A stretch of DNA of 64,000 bases, from contig NZ_LAHA01000001.1 in the NCBI RefSeq assembly GCF_002608075.1, positions 321,014 to 385,013 of the forward strand, in the 5' to 3' direction. The notes beneath the pieces are model-generated. The model saw only the letters and a list, made by a program, of their open reading frames with translations, did no database searches and was not told where the DNA came from. The translations under genes and the position numbers were made by a program. This document shows positions 1-8,983 of the stretch, piece after piece (position 1 is the first letter of the stretch; each line of letters opens with the position of its first letter). Origin of the DNA: Nostoc linckia z4 (GTDB lineage: Bacteria; Cyanobacteriota; Cyanobacteriia; Cyanobacteriales; Nostocaceae).

Positions 1-657
1 AAGGGGAACCTTACCGTTTAGCCCTTCCCCTTTACCCAGCCCTCACGCAGCATTTTTGGGTTGGTAGACCACTAGATGCAAAGAGCTTTTCATAAGATGG
101 GATATTCAACGATCGCATTTGACAGCATTTAAGAGCGATCGCTAGACTTCTTTGGGAACTCCAAAAAATAAACAATAACTTCAAGTTGTAAACCATAGGC
201 TGTTGACTGCGAACCCTCAAGAGGAAGGGTCTGGGGAAAATCAATTCTCCGTACACCCACTCAACCACTTCCTACACAGTGTTTTTGGGTGGAGTGTACC
301 AAAAACAGGATTATTTTTTGACTGTACACCCTGTTCTTGCTCAAGAGTCTACAGTAGCAATGGAATATTTTTTGTACTTGCAAGTCCCTTTTTTTGAGAA
401 CGATCGCGCCGGCTTTCCAAGAAATTCTCTGTGTATATCAGGCGGGTGTAGCCTTTGAGTTTGGTTATTGGCAAGAAGTTGTTAACATTGGCGGTTATCC
501 GTTACCAACTTCACAATTATAACTATAAATAAACGTAAATAAATAAACTATAAGTTTTAAAAATATATTTAACCAGCAGAGAAAATCAAGCTAAATTTTG
601 AATGCAGCTCGGTTATTTTGATTAAAATAATCGGGCTGCATTCCTTTGGATATGAAA
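1..657. other. Gene-poor region at window start
   Basis: No convincing intact gene is visible. It holds HIP1 sites, a block around 168-185 (AACTCCAAAAAATAAAC) that recurs at about 2199-2215 and, inverted and partial, near 32170-32180, and a GTTGACTG-type repeat. The short open stretches lack ribosome binding sites and family resemblance. A possible coding remnant at 400-522 is listed separately. Confidence 0.5.
400..522 (+). pseudogene. Possible 3' remnant of a coding sequence
   Basis: A 40-codon open frame begins in the HIP1-like ACGATCGCG and ends in TAA. Its translation has a protein-like composition (the segment EFGYWQEVVNIGGYPLP is typical) but no start codon or ribosome binding site. 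It reads like the C-terminal tail of a lost gene. I do not recognise the family. It may be chance. Confidence 0.2.
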
Positions 658-993
658 CTATCCAGCCAGACTTTCGACACTCAGAGGAACCATATCGCCA
701 TTCCTTGTCAGTCCTAGCAACATTGGCTGTTGGGGTTGTATGAGTTGACCTGTGAGTACACAGCGTTCTTCTTGCTGCGCTGTGGCAGCTATGCTAGCTC
801 GAATATCGGCTTTGGAAAATCGCGGCTTCCATTCACCTGATTTTTGCTGGACATAATTCCAAAGAATATCTCGGATCAAAGCTTGATATCCCTGATTTCC
901 TGCGATTTCTTTGAGTTTATCTTTGAGTTCGCGTTCTAGGCGGATGCTGGTAACTTCCATATCGGTGGTTGGGGTGCGAGCGATTGTATGCAT
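658..993 (-). CDS. Ribbon-helix-helix (CopG/Arc-like) small DNA-binding protein
   Basis: A 111-residue protein. Residues about 12-50 (MEVTSIRLERELKDKLKEIA, then a second helix ending near WNYVQQ) fit a ribbon-helix-helix fold: a short beta strand followed by two amphipathic helices. The C-terminal 40 residues are proline-rich with a GLTRNGDMVPL segment and no domain I recognise. The start is supported by an AAGGAG sequence about 8 bases upstream. It stands alone, with no toxin partner next to it, so a solitary regulator is more likely than an antitoxin. Function and targets are inferred from the fold only. Confidence 0.7.
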   Translation of the reverse strand: MHTIARTPTTDMEVTSIRLERELKDKLKEIAGNQGYQALIRDILWNYVQQKSGEWKPRFSKADIRASIAATAQQEERCVLTGQLIQPQQPMLLGLTRNGDMVPLSVESLAG

Positions 994-1340
994 GACTTTT
1001 TCTCCTTAAAGGTATAGACAGGATAGTAATACAAGTGTAGTATGTTTAAAGGAATGTTCAATAGGTGAAATTTTCTGTGAAATCCATTTACCCCATCTCT
1101 ACTTCCTTATGCGCTACCAATTGCCGAGCCGATTGGGAATCAGCTGCTGTGGGAGTGGAGTATTTATTTATGGGCGGTATTAGCCGAAATCATGGGCAAA
1201 TCACAGAGGGTAAAGATGAGTTTAGATATTTAGGCATTAGTTGGCAGATAGCAAAACCACAACTAGATAAAGAAAGCGGGGGGTACAGGCGAAGGAATAC
1301 TGTACCGATATAAGACCAGAAAAATTTTCGGTCAATTTCC

Positions 1341-1378
1341 AACCCCCGCTTCAGGTAAAGAAGAAGCGGGGGTTTTTT
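1341..1378 (+). terminator. Rho-independent terminator-like hairpin
   Basis: AACCCCCGCTTC (1341-1352) pairs perfectly with GAAGCGGGGGTT (1363-1374) across a 10-base loop, followed by a T run to 1378. No intact gene precedes it on the plus strand, so it either ends an unrecognised transcript (possibly a small RNA including the 1282-1306 hairpin) or is left over from a lost gene. Confidence 0.65.
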
Positions 1379-1393
1379 ATAAGGAGTGAAGCT

Positions 1394-1694
1394 GTGACGA
1401 CTGCAAGGCAACTGTTAGAGCAATCCGTGGTGATGTTTTATCAGAATTATTTACCACTATGTGGGAGCAATATCAAGCGGGCGATTGTTTTATGAGTAAC
1501 AAAAAAGACTCTATTGCTGAGTTTTACCACGGAAAGTGAATGGCAAATTCACTGACTCAAATTGGGAGCAGATGTGGAAACTTTCAGTAATTAATTGGCG
1601 AAAAGTCTTACCACCAGGGGATTGTATTTACCAAGATTGCGGTAGCAGCAAACATTTAACGCCAGATTATCTGATACCGCAATGTACAGACTGA
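1394..1694 (+). pseudogene. Decayed small gene(s), frameshifted or stop-interrupted
   Basis: A GTG at 1394 with AAGGAG 7 bases upstream opens a protein-like frame (VTTARQLLEQSVVMFYQNYL) that stops after 33 codons. The same frame resumes (TLLLSFTTESEWQIH) and stops again. A different frame across the same DNA reads SELFTTMWEQYQAGDCFMSN to a TGA near 1540, and one frame further on continues as TDSNWEQMWKLSVINWRKVL to the TGA at 1692-1694, including CIYQDCGSS. Either reading needs a frameshift or stop readthrough, so this looks like a decayed gene or two overlapping decayed genes. I do not recognise the family. Confidence 0.4.
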
Positions 1695-1747
1695 AGAGTT
1701 TTGGATAAATGTGCAAGCAAACCTGGAATAACAGGAGAGCATAAGGA

Positions 1748-2137
1748 ATGCTGAAATTAACTTACACTGAAAGCAGCTTTTATTTAGAATTTCTCACTCA
1801 GTCGCTAGAGGAATGGGTGGCGCAACGAGTGATTTTGGCTCTGCGAGTCGGGCAAACTCTGGCCGTTGAACCCAGTACAGCTTCCTTTTTGCTTCCTGTT
1901 GATTTACGGGGAGTAGAAGCACTGAAGGCTGAGGTAAAAAGAGATGACAGAGAAATTATTGCTTTGTCTGTGTGCGATTCCGAATATGTGGAAGTCACCT
2001 TGCGGGGTTCTTGGCTATCAGATGGTTCTGAGGATGCTGTGGGTGTATTTGTCACCACAATGAGCGATCGCGCCGAGTTCTTTTTACACAAACTGTGGCA
2101 GGAAGCTCAAGCTTGTACTTCTGTGATAAGTGAATAA
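1748..2137 (+). CDS. Conserved hypothetical protein, cyanobacterial type
   Basis: A 129-residue acidic soluble protein with no signal peptide or membrane segment. The start ATG follows AGGAG at about 9 bases. The sequence has regular alternation of short strands and helices (SLEEWVAQRVILALRVGQTL near residues 20-40; EVTLRGSWL near 80) and a C-terminal amphipathic helix. I think it belongs to a family widespread in filamentous cyanobacteria but cannot name it, and no catalytic motif is evident. A terminator follows at 2145-2182, so it is probably monocistronic. Function unknown. Confidence 0.7.
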   Translation: MLKLTYTESSFYLEFLTQSLEEWVAQRVILALRVGQTLAVEPSTASFLLPVDLRGVEALKAEVKRDDREIIALSVCDSEYVEVTLRGSWLSDGSEDAVGVFVTTMSDRAEFFLHKLWQEAQACTSVISE

Positions 2138-2144
2138 ACGAGAT

Positions 2145-2182
2145 CAAAGGGTGAGTTTAATTTCTCGCCCTTTGTTGTTTTA
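2145..2182 (+). terminator. Rho-independent terminator
   Basis: CAAAGGGTGAG (2145-2155) pairs with CTCGCCCTTTG (2164-2174), one G-T wobble, 8-base loop, then a T-rich tail. It lies 8 bases after the stop of the 1748-2137 gene. Confidence 0.8.
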
Positions 2183-2397
2183 TAGAAGGTAAAGAAACTC
2201 CAAAAAATAAACAACAGTACATGGTAGTTGACTGTTGACTGTTCATTGTGAACAGTAGTAAATTTTTAAAAATTTATATTTCCTACTCCCAATTTTCTCA
2301 AAAGCCAAATAAAAATTAAAAAAAAAGTATTGATACGTGGTTTTAGTGCAATTTCTTGTATGTTGATTGTGTTTAATAATTCACAAACAAAAAAATT

Positions 2398-3252
2398 ATG
2401 GATTTCAGACAGATTAGTCAGGTTGCTAGTCAACTTTTAACTCAGTTTGGGCTGAAAATTTTAGGTGCGATCGCTTTGTGGCTGATTGCTCAACGCTTGA
2501 TTGATTTTGGATTAAAGCTACTGCGGCGTGCCTTCCGCAGCCAACAAGTCGAACCGACACTAATTAACTATCTTCTGAATATTATTGGTGTCACGCTGAG
2601 AATTGTTCTAATTGTGGCAATTCTTGGTTTTTTTGGCATTGAAACAACTTCTTTTGCTGCATTGCTAGCCGCCGCCGGTGTGGCCATTGGTGCAGCATGG
2701 GGGGGATTACTGGCGAACTTTGCAGCAGGGGCATTTTTAATTATTTTTCGACCATTTAAAGTTGGTGATTTCATCACAGCTGCCGGTGTCACGGGTACTG
2801 TTACAGAAATTGGACTGTTCACAAGCAATATCAATACACCTGATAACGTGTTGACGATTGTGGCAAATAACAAAATATTTGCTGATAATATTCAGAATTT
2901 TTCTGCAAATCCTTACCGTCGGGTCGATTTGCTGGCTCAACTGCATCATGATGTGGAACATAATCAAGCCATAACTCTTTTGAAAGCGAAAATTAGTCAA
3001 ATTCCTAATGTTCTACAAAATCCAGCACCGGATGTGGAAATTCTCGATTTCAACTTGGCAGGGCCAGTTCTAGCAGTACGTCCTTATTGCCATAATGACC
3101 ACTACTGGCAAGTTTACTTCGATACAAACAAAACTATACGAGAAACCTTTGGCGAAGCTGGGTATCCAGTTCCTGAATATCGTTATACAATTAGCACTTC
3201 AACTGGTAATGGGATTACTACTGTTATTCCACCATTATCGGAAATAACTTGA
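2398..3252 (+). CDS. MscS-family small mechanosensitive channel
   Basis: A 284-residue protein, almost the length of E. coli MscS (286). Three hydrophobic segments lie at about residues 12-33, 57-80 and 86-113. The third is the Gly/Ala-rich pore helix (LLAAAGVAIGAAWGGLLANF) followed by the hallmark FRPFKVGDFI entry to the beta domain. Residues about 115-180 form the beta domain and the remainder the alpha/beta cage. The family forms heptameric inner-membrane channels that open under hypo-osmotic tension. The upstream region is AT-rich; downstream lies a degenerate tandem-repeat block, so it is probably transcribed alone. Ion selectivity cannot be judged. Confidence 0.92.
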   Translation: MDFRQISQVASQLLTQFGLKILGAIALWLIAQRLIDFGLKLLRRAFRSQQVEPTLINYLLNIIGVTLRIVLIVAILGFFGIETTSFAALLAAAGVAIGAAWGGLLANFAAGAFLIIFRPFKVGDFITAAGVTGTVTEIGLFTSNINTPDNVLTIVANNKIFADNIQNFSANPYRRVDLLAQLHHDVEHNQAITLLKAKISQIPNVLQNPAPDVEILDFNLAGPVLAVRPYCHNDHYWQVYFDTNKTIRETFGEAGYPVPEYRYTISTSTGNGITTVIPPLSEIT

Positions 3253-3253
3253 G

Positions 3254-3378
3254 AATTCAAAGAGTCAGAATTCAGGAGTCAGGAGTCAGGAGTCAGAATT
3301 CAGAATTCAGGAGTCAGAATTCAGAATTCAGAATTCAGGAGTCAGAATCCAGGAGTTAGAAGTCAGGAGTCAGAATTT
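3254..3378. repeat. GAATTCAG / GGAGTCAG short tandem repeat array
   Basis: About 125 bases of interleaved degenerate units (AGAATTCAG and CAGGAGT) in direct repetition. The same units recur at 6423-6463, 29699-29755, 29880-29925 and around 41345-41380. Such arrays are common in Nostoc-like intergenic DNA. No coding potential. Confidence 0.85.
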
Positions 3379-3594
3379 AAAGAATTTTTATAGCTGGCTA
3401 GTAGACTTGGCTTGTGTAGTTTATTTTCTGGAAATCTGTTGTCAGAATTAAAAAGTAGTTAGGGTAGATGCCTTAGCTACTTTCTTTATGTTGTAAATTT
3501 TTTGAAAATTAGTTTCAATTTCCGAAACCAGCCTGACAAATGGTGGAGAAAAAGGTTAGCTTAACTGTTAATCACAAGCCGCACCCCAGCAGCG

Positions 3595-4545
3595 ATGGTA
3601 AAAGAATTAGCAATTTACACCCGTGGACTCACTAAGCAATTTGACCGACATGTTGCTGTCAATGATGTTGATTTAGAAATCCAGGTGGGTGAAGTATATG
3701 GACTAATTGGGCCGAATGGCGCAGGTAAAACGACTCTCATCCGGATGTTGGCCACTGCTGAGGAACCTACTACGGGTGAGATTTATATTAATGGCGATCG
3801 CCTTTTACGCGATCGAGGTAATCCCAAACTCAAGCGTCGTCTTGGCTACTTACCAGATGACTATCCACTGTATGAAGATTTAACAGTCTGGGACTACTTA
3901 GATTATTTTGCGCGTTTGTATCGCCTGCGGGAACCACGGCGCACTCAACGACTACATGAAGTTTTAGAATTAATCCAACTTGGTAACAAACGCCACAGCA
4001 TGATTTCTACCCTCTCGCGGGGGATGAAACAGCGTTTGAGTTTAGCGCGAACCATTATCCACGAACCGATTTTACTATTACTAGATGAACCTGTTTCAGG
4101 ACTTGACCCCATTGCGAGAATGCATTTCCGGGAAATCATCAAGGCTTTACGAGAAGCTGGAATGACTATATTAATTTCTTCCCACGTTCTCAGCGATTTA
4201 GCGGAATTGTGTACTTCCGTGGGAATCATGGAACTTGGCTTTTTGGTAGAAAGTACTTCCCTACAGCAACTTTATCAACGTCTTTCACATCAGCAAATTG
4301 TGTTATCTACTTTGGGAAAAATAGAGGCACTTTTGAGTGAATTGAAGCATTATCCTTTAGTAGAACAGTGGGAGGTAATACCAGGAAAAAACAGCGTGCG
4401 GGTAAACTTTTCAGGGACTCAGGAAGATTGCGCCGAATTGTTGCGATCGCTCATTCAAGCAGGCATTCCTTTGAGTGATTTCCACTGCACTCAAGAAGAC
4501 TTAGAAACTATTTTCTTAAAACTAGGTCACAAACAAGCATCTTGA
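3595..4545 (+). CDS. ABC transporter ATP-binding protein (ABC-2 exporter type)
   Basis: A 316-residue nucleotide-binding subunit. Walker A GPNGAGKTT is at residues 39-47, the signature LSRGMKQ at about 140-146, Walker B LLLLDEP at 160-166, the D-loop at 169-171 and the switch His at about 197. A roughly 100-residue C-terminal extension is usual for CcmA/YbhF-like export ATPases. The next gene, 111 bases downstream on the same strand, is a polytopic permease, so the pair probably forms an exporter. Substrate unknown; no neighbour identifies it. Confidence 0.9.
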   Translation: MVKELAIYTRGLTKQFDRHVAVNDVDLEIQVGEVYGLIGPNGAGKTTLIRMLATAEEPTTGEIYINGDRLLRDRGNPKLKRRLGYLPDDYPLYEDLTVWDYLDYFARLYRLREPRRTQRLHEVLELIQLGNKRHSMISTLSRGMKQRLSLARTIIHEPILLLLDEPVSGLDPIARMHFREIIKALREAGMTILISSHVLSDLAELCTSVGIMELGFLVESTSLQQLYQRLSHQQIVLSTLGKIEALLSELKHYPLVEQWEVIPGKNSVRVNFSGTQEDCAELLRSLIQAGIPLSDFHCTQEDLETIFLKLGHKQAS

Positions 4546-4656
4546 TTCGTCAAGGAATTTTAGATTTTAAATTTTGGATTTTGGATTCACTAAACGAATA
4601 AATCCAAAGGTTCGTACCATAGCTATAACTCGCCATTTTTGGAGAATTTTTTCCTT

Positions 4657-6414
4657 ATGATGCTCAAGTTAATGGACAAAATCGGCGATGCGAATCCCCA
4701 ATTATTGCGGGAATTAAAAGGACGCCTGAAATTTTTTCATGTGGGGCTTGCGGTGGTAATTTCCCTACTACTGCAACTGGTAGTTTATTTATATCAGCTT
4801 CGGGAATTTCCTAATAAATATCCGCTTACTGGTACATACTGCCGTTTAAGTCCAATATATGAGGAACGACAAAGAAGGCTTTATCAGCAAGCAGATCAAT
4901 ATAAAATTAGCGAATTTCATAATTTCCTATCCAAGAATTTATGCCCGCACAACGAAATTAATTTCCAGTTATGGTGGCGAGACCATTGGGAATATATATT
5001 CCTGTCTTTGAGTGTAATTTTTATATTTACACTATTAGTTGCAGGAACTTATTTACTGATTAATGATTTAGTCAAAGAAGAACGTCGCGGTACGTTGAAT
5101 TTTATTCGCCTGAGTCCCCAATCAGAAACAAGTATCTTGACTGGCAAATTGCTAGGAGTTCCGAGTTTTATTTATCTGATAGTCTTAGTAGCAATTCCTT
5201 TACATTTGTGGGCTGGACATTCCGCCAACATAGCCTTGAGTTACATTTTTAGTTACTACGCTATTGTTATTGCTAGCTGTATTTTCTTCTACAGTGGTGC
5301 ATTACTTTTTGGGTTAGTTAGTCGCTGGCTTAGTGGTTTTCAGCCGTGGTTGGGTAGTGGTGCTGTCTTCTTTTTGTTGTTTATGACGATGATAATAGCA
5401 TCGTCCTATGGCAACAGTTTAAATAATTCCGGTGCTTGGTTGAGACTTTTTAATCCTTGGGATGTAACTAATTATTTGTTCCCGAATTTGTTCCGTATCA
5501 GCAATGGTTCTCCGCTACAAAACCTGGAGTTTTTCTATATACCTCTGGGAACAAATGTTGTGAGTGTTGTCGGCTTGCACTTATTCAATTATGGAGTTTG
5601 TAGTTACGGAATTTTCAAAGCACTAAAACGCTGTTTCCGTAATCCTCAAGCTTCAGTAATCAACAAGGGACAAAGTTATATAATAGTTGCTTTTTGCCAG
5701 TTGATGATGTGGGGATTTACCTTGCAATATTGGAACCAAGTTTTCGATTTAGATCGACAAGTTAGGGAAAATTTCAGTTTGATAGCGTTATATAACGTGG
5801 GGTTGCTTTTCAGTTTGATTGCAATTCTTACGCCTCACCGTCAAACTGTACAAGATTGGGCGAGATATAGACATCAAGCAAGCAACAAGAGTATTTGGTG
5901 GGATTTAACAACAAGTGAAAAAAGTCCTGCATTAGTGGCGATCGCCATTAATCTTATAATCGTTAGTATCCCTTGGCTAGTTTGGATTTCACTGACATCT
6001 GCTTTCGATATAGACCAGAGTCCAAATTGGGCAGGTGACAATATTAATAGGTTGAAATTACTTTTAGCCCTGGCTTTATTTATCAGCATGATGTTGATTT
6101 ATGCCACCATCGCTCAATTGATACTTTTGCTCAAAACTCCCAAACGTTCTTTCTGGGCTATTGGAACTGTTAGTGCAGTTATGTTCCTCCCCCCAGCGAT
6201 TTTGGAATTTATCGGTATGTCTTCATGGAAAAATCCCAGTATATGGCTGTTTTCAACTTTTCCTTGGTCAGGGATATCATATTCTGAGGCGACAACAATT
6301 TTTATGGCATTTTTAGCCCAGGTGAGTGTTTTAGCATTGTTAAACTTCCAGTTAACAAAACAGGTGAGATTAGCAGGTGAGTCTGCGACAAAAGCATTGT
6401 TGGCAGGACGTTAG
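4657..6414 (+). CDS. ABC transporter permease (ABC-2 type)
   Basis: About 585 residues with some ten to twelve hydrophobic segments, including ones near residues 35-55, 115-137 and 165-190, and a cluster in the C-terminal half. An EERRGTLNFIRLSPQSETSI segment follows the second membrane helix; this elbow-like motif is typical of ABC-2 permeases. An in-frame TTG lies upstream at 4639, but the ATG at 4657 (or the adjacent one at 4660) after GGAG is preferred. It is the membrane partner of the ATPase encoded just upstream. A terminator at 6514-6546 closes the unit. The substrate is unknown. Confidence 0.85.
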   Translation: MMLKLMDKIGDANPQLLRELKGRLKFFHVGLAVVISLLLQLVVYLYQLREFPNKYPLTGTYCRLSPIYEERQRRLYQQADQYKISEFHNFLSKNLCPHNEINFQLWWRDHWEYIFLSLSVIFIFTLLVAGTYLLINDLVKEERRGTLNFIRLSPQSETSILTGKLLGVPSFIYLIVLVAIPLHLWAGHSANIALSYIFSYYAIVIASCIFFYSGALLFGLVSRWLSGFQPWLGSGAVFFLLFMTMIIASSYGNSLNNSGAWLRLFNPWDVTNYLFPNLFRISNGSPLQNLEFFYIPLGTNVVSVVGLHLFNYGVCSYGIFKALKRCFRNPQASVINKGQSYIIVAFCQLMMWGFTLQYWNQVFDLDRQVRENFSLIALYNVGLLFSLIAILTPHRQTVQDWARYRHQASNKSIWWDLTTSEKSPALVAIAINLIIVSIPWLVWISLTSAFDIDQSPNWAGDNINRLKLLLALALFISMMLIYATIAQLILLLKTPKRSFWAIGTVSAVMFLPPAILEFIGMSSWKNPSIWLFSTFPWSGISYSEATTIFMAFLAQVSVLALLNFQLTKQVRLAGESATKALLAGR

Positions 6415-6422
6415 TTTGATGA

Positions 6423-6463
6423 AGCAGAATTCAGAATTCAGAATTTAGAATTCTGAATTCTGA
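6423..6463. repeat. GAATTCAG palindromic repeat
   Basis: CAGAATTCAGAATTCAG is followed by the inverted AGAATTCTGAATTCTG, giving an almost perfect hairpin of the same repeat family as 3254-3378. Confidence 0.75.
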
Positions 6464-6513
6464 AGTAAAACAGGGTTTATAGCTGGGTTCTACTTAATTT
6501 ACACGCGTTATAT

Positions 6514-6546
6514 CCCCGATTTATTTGATAAGTCGGGGTTCTTCTT
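6514..6546 (+). terminator. Rho-independent terminator of the ABC exporter genes
   Basis: CCCCGATTTAT pairs with ATAAGTCGGGG (one G-U pair) around a three-base loop, followed by TTCTTCTTTTT. It lies about 100 bases after the permease stop codon. Confidence 0.8.
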
Positions 6547-6714
6547 TTTGTTATATTATCTATTAATTAGCTACATAGTAAAGTTATAGAATTTTGAAAA
6601 AAATTAGCAAGAAACAAATTGCTTATAAAAATTTATTCATCTATCTGTAGGATGAATTTAATTAAATAATTTTAATTTTTTAATCAGTATAACTAATACA
6701 AAAATCTAAACATC

Positions 6715-7194
6715 ATGCTAGATCCTTCTACTGAAGACCTTCGCTGTATAGCCATTGAATTTTTAGAACAAAGCCCTACACAACGTCTGGAAATTCTCAG
6801 ACAATTGGGGATAGCTCGTTATGAGTTTTTAACCAAGATGCGCCTCAATGAAGCAAATATAATTTGTCTGATGCGGTTTTTAAAATATCCAAGTCGCCTA
6901 AAATTTCCAAATCTTCAAGAAGCAGATTTATCTGGTTTAACTTTAGATGGTATCAACTTTATTAGGGCAAATTTATCAGCAGCAAATTTACAAGGTAGCA
7001 GTTTAGTTAATGCCGACCTTTTATTTGCAAATTTCACAAAAGCTGATTTGAGGAATGCAGATTTGCGGGGTGCAACTTTGAATGAAACTATTTGGTTAGA
7101 TACTTTAGTAGATAAATGTCAGTTTGGTGTAGGTACTGGTTTAACTTATCTGCAACGCCAAGATTTACAATTGCGTGGAGCTAAGTTTAATTAA
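6715..7194 (+). CDS. Pentapeptide-repeat protein
   Basis: A 159-residue protein. Residues about 80-130 carry pentapeptide repeats of the A(D/N)LxX type ([47 protein letters not shown]), predicted to form a right-handed quadrilateral beta helix. The N-terminal 75 residues are helical and unlike the repeat. No signal peptide, so probably cytoplasmic. Cyanobacteria have many such proteins, mostly of unknown role. The upstream 300 bases contain the preceding terminator and AT-rich DNA, so it has its own promoter. Confidence 0.85.
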   Translation: MLDPSTEDLRCIAIEFLEQSPTQRLEILRQLGIARYEFLTKMRLNEANIICLMRFLKYPSRLKFPNLQEADLSGLTLDGINFIRANLSAANLQGSSLVNADLLFANFTKADLRNADLRGATLNETIWLDTLVDKCQFGVGTGLTYLQRQDLQLRGAKFN

Positions 7195-7293
7195 CTTAAA
7201 AAAGGCAGTGGGGAATATAAAAAAATTTGTTCATAGATGTATCTTGAAAAAAAGTTATAAAATTATGAAATTGAGATTAGTTTGGATGATTTA

Positions 7294-8457
7294 ATGAGTA
7301 TTAAACTGCCCCAAAAATTGATGTTGCTTGGTTCTGGAGAACTAGGGAAAGAATTTACCATCGCGGCTCAGCGTCTTGGTAATTATGTAATTGCTGTTGA
7401 CCGTTACCCCAATGCTCCAGCAATGCAGGTGGCTGACTGTTTTGAAGTAATTTCTATGCTCAGTGGGGATGATTTAGAAGCTATAGTTGCTAAGCATCAG
7501 CCAGATTTGATCATACCAGAAATTGAAGCAATCAGAACAGAAAAACTCATGGAATTTGAGCAGCGGGGAATTACAGTTATTCCGACTGCGGCGGCTACTA
7601 ATTATACAATGAACCGTGACAGAATTAGGGAACTGGCACACGAGGAATTAGGCATTAGAACAGCTAAATATGGTTATGCAGTCAGTTTAGAAGAATTGAT
7701 TGCTGTTTCCGATGAAATTGGATTTCCAAATGTTGTCAAACCAGTGATGTCATCATCTGGAAAAGGTCAATCTGTGGTACAGAATAAGAGTGAAGTAGAA
7801 AAAGCTTGGAATTATGCGATCGCTAATTCTAGAGGTGATAGTCAAAAGGTAATTGTAGAAGAATTTATTAATTTTGAAATCGAGATAACTTTACTTACAA
7901 TTAAACAGTGGAATGCCCCGACAATTTTCTGTTCTCCTATTGGTCATCGCCAAGAAAGAGGCGATTATCAAGAATCGTGGCAACCGGCAGAAATTTCTCA
8001 AGCTCAGATATTAAAAGCCCAAGAAATAGCCATCAAAGTCACTGACGCTTTAGGAGGGGCGGGAATTTTTGGTGTTGAGTTTTTCATTACCAAAGATGAA
8101 GTGATTTTTTCCGAACTTTCTCCCAGACCTCATGATACAGGTATGGTGACATTAATTTCCCAAAATCTCAACGAATTTGAATTACATCTCAGAGCTATTT
8201 TAAACTTGCCGATTCCTCATATAGAACAATTAGGAGCATCAGCGAGTGCGGTAATTTTAGCTTCTGAAAAATCTGATTCCATTACTTTTGTTGGTGTCGC
8301 TGATGCTTTGTCAGAAAAAGACGTAGATATTCGATTATTTGGCAAACCTAGCGCCCATCCATATCGGCGAATGGGAGTAGCTTTAGCAAAAGGTGTGAAT
8401 GTCAAAGAAGCTAGGGAAAAAGCTACTAAAGCTGCAAATAAAATTCAAATTATTTAA
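7294..8457 (+). CDS. purT: Formate-dependent phosphoribosylglycinamide formyltransferase PurT
   Basis: An ATP-grasp enzyme of purine synthesis. It makes formylglycinamide ribonucleotide from GAR, formate and ATP without folate. The N-terminal LLGSGELGKEFTIAAQRLG, then AVDRYPNAPAMQVAD, IPEIEAIRTE and VKPVMSSSGKGQS match PurT closely; the ATP-grasp metal site lies near FFITKDEVIFSELSPRPHDT. Full length is about 387 residues. An in-frame TTG at 7282 exists, but the ATG at 7294 matches the family N-terminus. Convergent with the Calx-beta gene; no purine gene is next to it. Confidence 0.95.
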   Translation: MSIKLPQKLMLLGSGELGKEFTIAAQRLGNYVIAVDRYPNAPAMQVADCFEVISMLSGDDLEAIVAKHQPDLIIPEIEAIRTEKLMEFEQRGITVIPTAAATNYTMNRDRIRELAHEELGIRTAKYGYAVSLEELIAVSDEIGFPNVVKPVMSSSGKGQSVVQNKSEVEKAWNYAIANSRGDSQKVIVEEFINFEIEITLLTIKQWNAPTIFCSPIGHRQERGDYQESWQPAEISQAQILKAQEIAIKVTDALGGAGIFGVEFFITKDEVIFSELSPRPHDTGMVTLISQNLNEFELHLRAILNLPIPHIEQLGASASAVILASEKSDSITFVGVADALSEKDVDIRLFGKPSAHPYRRMGVALAKGVNVKEAREKATKAANKIQII

Positions 8458-8464
8458 TGCAATA

Positions 8465-8983
8465 TTAACAACTAACATCATCAAGAATCTTCACCACTGC
8501 CTGAGAATTTTCTCCTAACATATATCGATGGTTATGGAGGAAATTTTCTAATTTTAACAAGATTGTTCTTGTACCCTGAAAGTCGCTTTTTTGCGGTTGG
8601 ATTATAATTATTGCCTGATTTACTCCAGCCGGAAAAATGGCAAAATTAGCAATTGGTTGGTAATCTACTCCATATTTAGCTGTTCCTTCGATGCTGTACT
8701 TCACGATTAAATCTTGAATCGGATCGCCATTACGAGTAATTACAAATTCACCAATGTCTCCAAATTGAGACGCGTAGTTTTTTGTGGCTGTAATGTTCAC
8801 AATGGTGGGGTAGTTGATATTTTTGGTTTCATTGCTGGATATGAAGTTAAATTGAGCTAATAGTTGCTTATGGCTAGAAAAATTGCTGAAATGGATAATA
8901 TTAGTAAATTGTGAATTATGAGCCAGGTAATTGAAGTCTGACAGGTGATTTTTCACTTGCGTATTCTTCATGATTTTCTTCAT
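8465..8983 (-). CDS. Small Calx-beta domain protein overlapping the wzc-like gene
   Basis: The last 110 residues form one clear Calx-beta domain: VNITATKNYASQFGDIGEF, then VKYSIEGTAKYGVDYQPI, IFPAGVNQAIIIIQP and a terminal VVKILDD. Calx-beta domains bind calcium and usually occur in long secreted or surface proteins. Here a single domain follows about 55 residues of unremarkable sequence with no signal peptide. Candidate ATGs at 8983 and 8971 both lie inside the end of the Wzc-like gene (stop at 8916). It may be translated by coupling, or be the remnant of a longer adhesin gene. It is last in exopolysaccharide operon A and converges on purT. Confidence 0.6.
   Translation of the reverse strand: MKKIMKNTQVKNHLSDFNYLAHNSQFTNIIHFSNFSSHKQLLAQFNFISSNETKNINYPTIVNITATKNYASQFGDIGEFVITRNGDPIQDLIVKYSIEGTAKYGVDYQPIANFAIFPAGVNQAIIIIQPQKSDFQGTRTILLKLENFLHNHRYMLGENSQAVVKILDDVSC

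Larger units (their letters stand above)
994..1747. other. Long intergenic region with decayed coding DNA
   Basis: About 750 bases without an intact gene. It contains a GGTACAG/CTGTACC hairpin at 1282-1306, a strong terminator-like hairpin at 1341-1378 and a decayed small gene at 1394-1694, both listed separately. The 82-codon open frame at 1065-1313 has no ribosome binding site and runs into the hairpin region, so I do not call it. Confidence 0.5.

Noticed and set aside
1065-1313. 82-codon plus-strand frame
   Set aside because: No ribosome site, unlikely composition, ends in a hairpin region.
3254-3378. Possible CRISPR array
   Set aside because: Units are under 12 bases, degenerate and without spacers; it is a simple repeat. 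No cas gene is present.
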